From Sipunculus nudus (taxonomy: Eukaryota; Annelida; Sipuncula; Golfingiida; Sipunculidae): 64,000 bases of DNA. Where the stretch lies: contig CM049307.1 of assembly GCA_026874595.1 (NCBI GenBank), forward strand, positions 63,020,370 through 63,084,369. Direction: 5' to 3'. Each line of letters begins with the position of its first letter. The stretch's first letter is position 1. Under the pieces are notes generated by a model, which saw nothing but the letters and a program-made list of their open reading frames with translations, ran no database searches and was not told the DNA's origin. The translations under genes were made by a program, and so were the position numbers. Below, one piece after another: positions 63,801-64,000 of the stretch.

Positions 63801-64000
63801 CATTCACACTAAATTTTCATCCAGGATATAACTTAGAATATTCTCATAATCTGTGGGAGGAATGATAAATCACCTTTTCTAGCTAGTAAAGACGTTCCTG
63901 TAACAAGTCCTACATGTTCATATTTTATTCCCACTTGCCTTTGTATAATAAAATTTCCCATTGACCCTGGGAAGATTCCAAAAGTTCTATTCTTCTTCCT

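Larger units (their letters stand above)
45861..64000. other. Probable first intron of the 45620 gene
   Basis: 18.1 kb to the window edge with no recognisable coding exon on either strand. It holds the repeats listed separately. The longest open frames (58652-58972 minus, 57606-57902, 60398-60688) have no family motif and no convincing splice structure. A 33-codon frame at 46262-46345 follows an AG and continues the exon 1 phase but lacks a convincing donor or similarity. Confidence 0.5.

Noticed and set aside
45861..64000. Search for prominin exons, microRNA hairpins of known families and other conserved genes
   Set aside because: None recognised by eye on either strand; absence is limited by having no alignment tools.

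Overview
This is a window of animal nuclear DNA. It is AT-rich, with split genes, long introns, GT-AG splice sites, long 3' untranslated regions, microsatellites and many old interspersed repeats. The gene content and the style of the repeats fit a lophotrochozoan, most likely a marine mollusc; this is inference. No bacterial, viral or organellar gene was recognised. Most long open frames are chance frames in introns or repeats, so the genes were built exon by exon from splice sites, reading phase and protein family motifs.

Layout. (1) 1-2490: a 35-bp pyrimidine minisatellite, interrupted at 1654-2228 by a 575-bp transposable element with an 8-bp target duplication. (2) 2862-7736, plus strand: the last four exons of an aquaporin-8-like channel whose first exons lie left of the window. 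The intron after its first visible exon opens with about 39 tandem copies of its own splice donor. (3) About 9460-14640: a gene-poor interval with repeats. (4) 15247-34507, plus strand: a complete 12-exon MAP2K4/MKK4 kinase gene (378 aa), with a CRE and a kappa-B-like site upstream and a probable long 3' UTR. (5) 38986-40761: an inverted-repeat element loaded with a ~180-bp satellite, with a small relative at 28135-28471 in an MKK4 intron. (6) 41.9-45.4 kb: microsatellites and a GC-rich block, no firm gene. (7) 45620-45860, plus strand: a first coding exon with a signal peptide, tentatively prominin-like, behind a promoter carrying another CRE. The remaining 18 kb is probably its first intron and holds only repeats.

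The genes do not form an operon or a shared pathway. The aquaporin would move water, ammonia or peroxide across membranes; MKK4 relays stress signals to JNK/p38 kinases; the third product would be a secreted or membrane protein.

The most unusual features are structural. Three separate introns begin with tandem duplications of their own 5' splice site (2989, 27594 and, more decayed, 20272). One transposon family has two copies here whose ends are fixed to the base by perfect 8-bp target duplications. Several inverted-repeat elements have tandem-repeat cores. No previously undescribed enzymatic or defence system was found.
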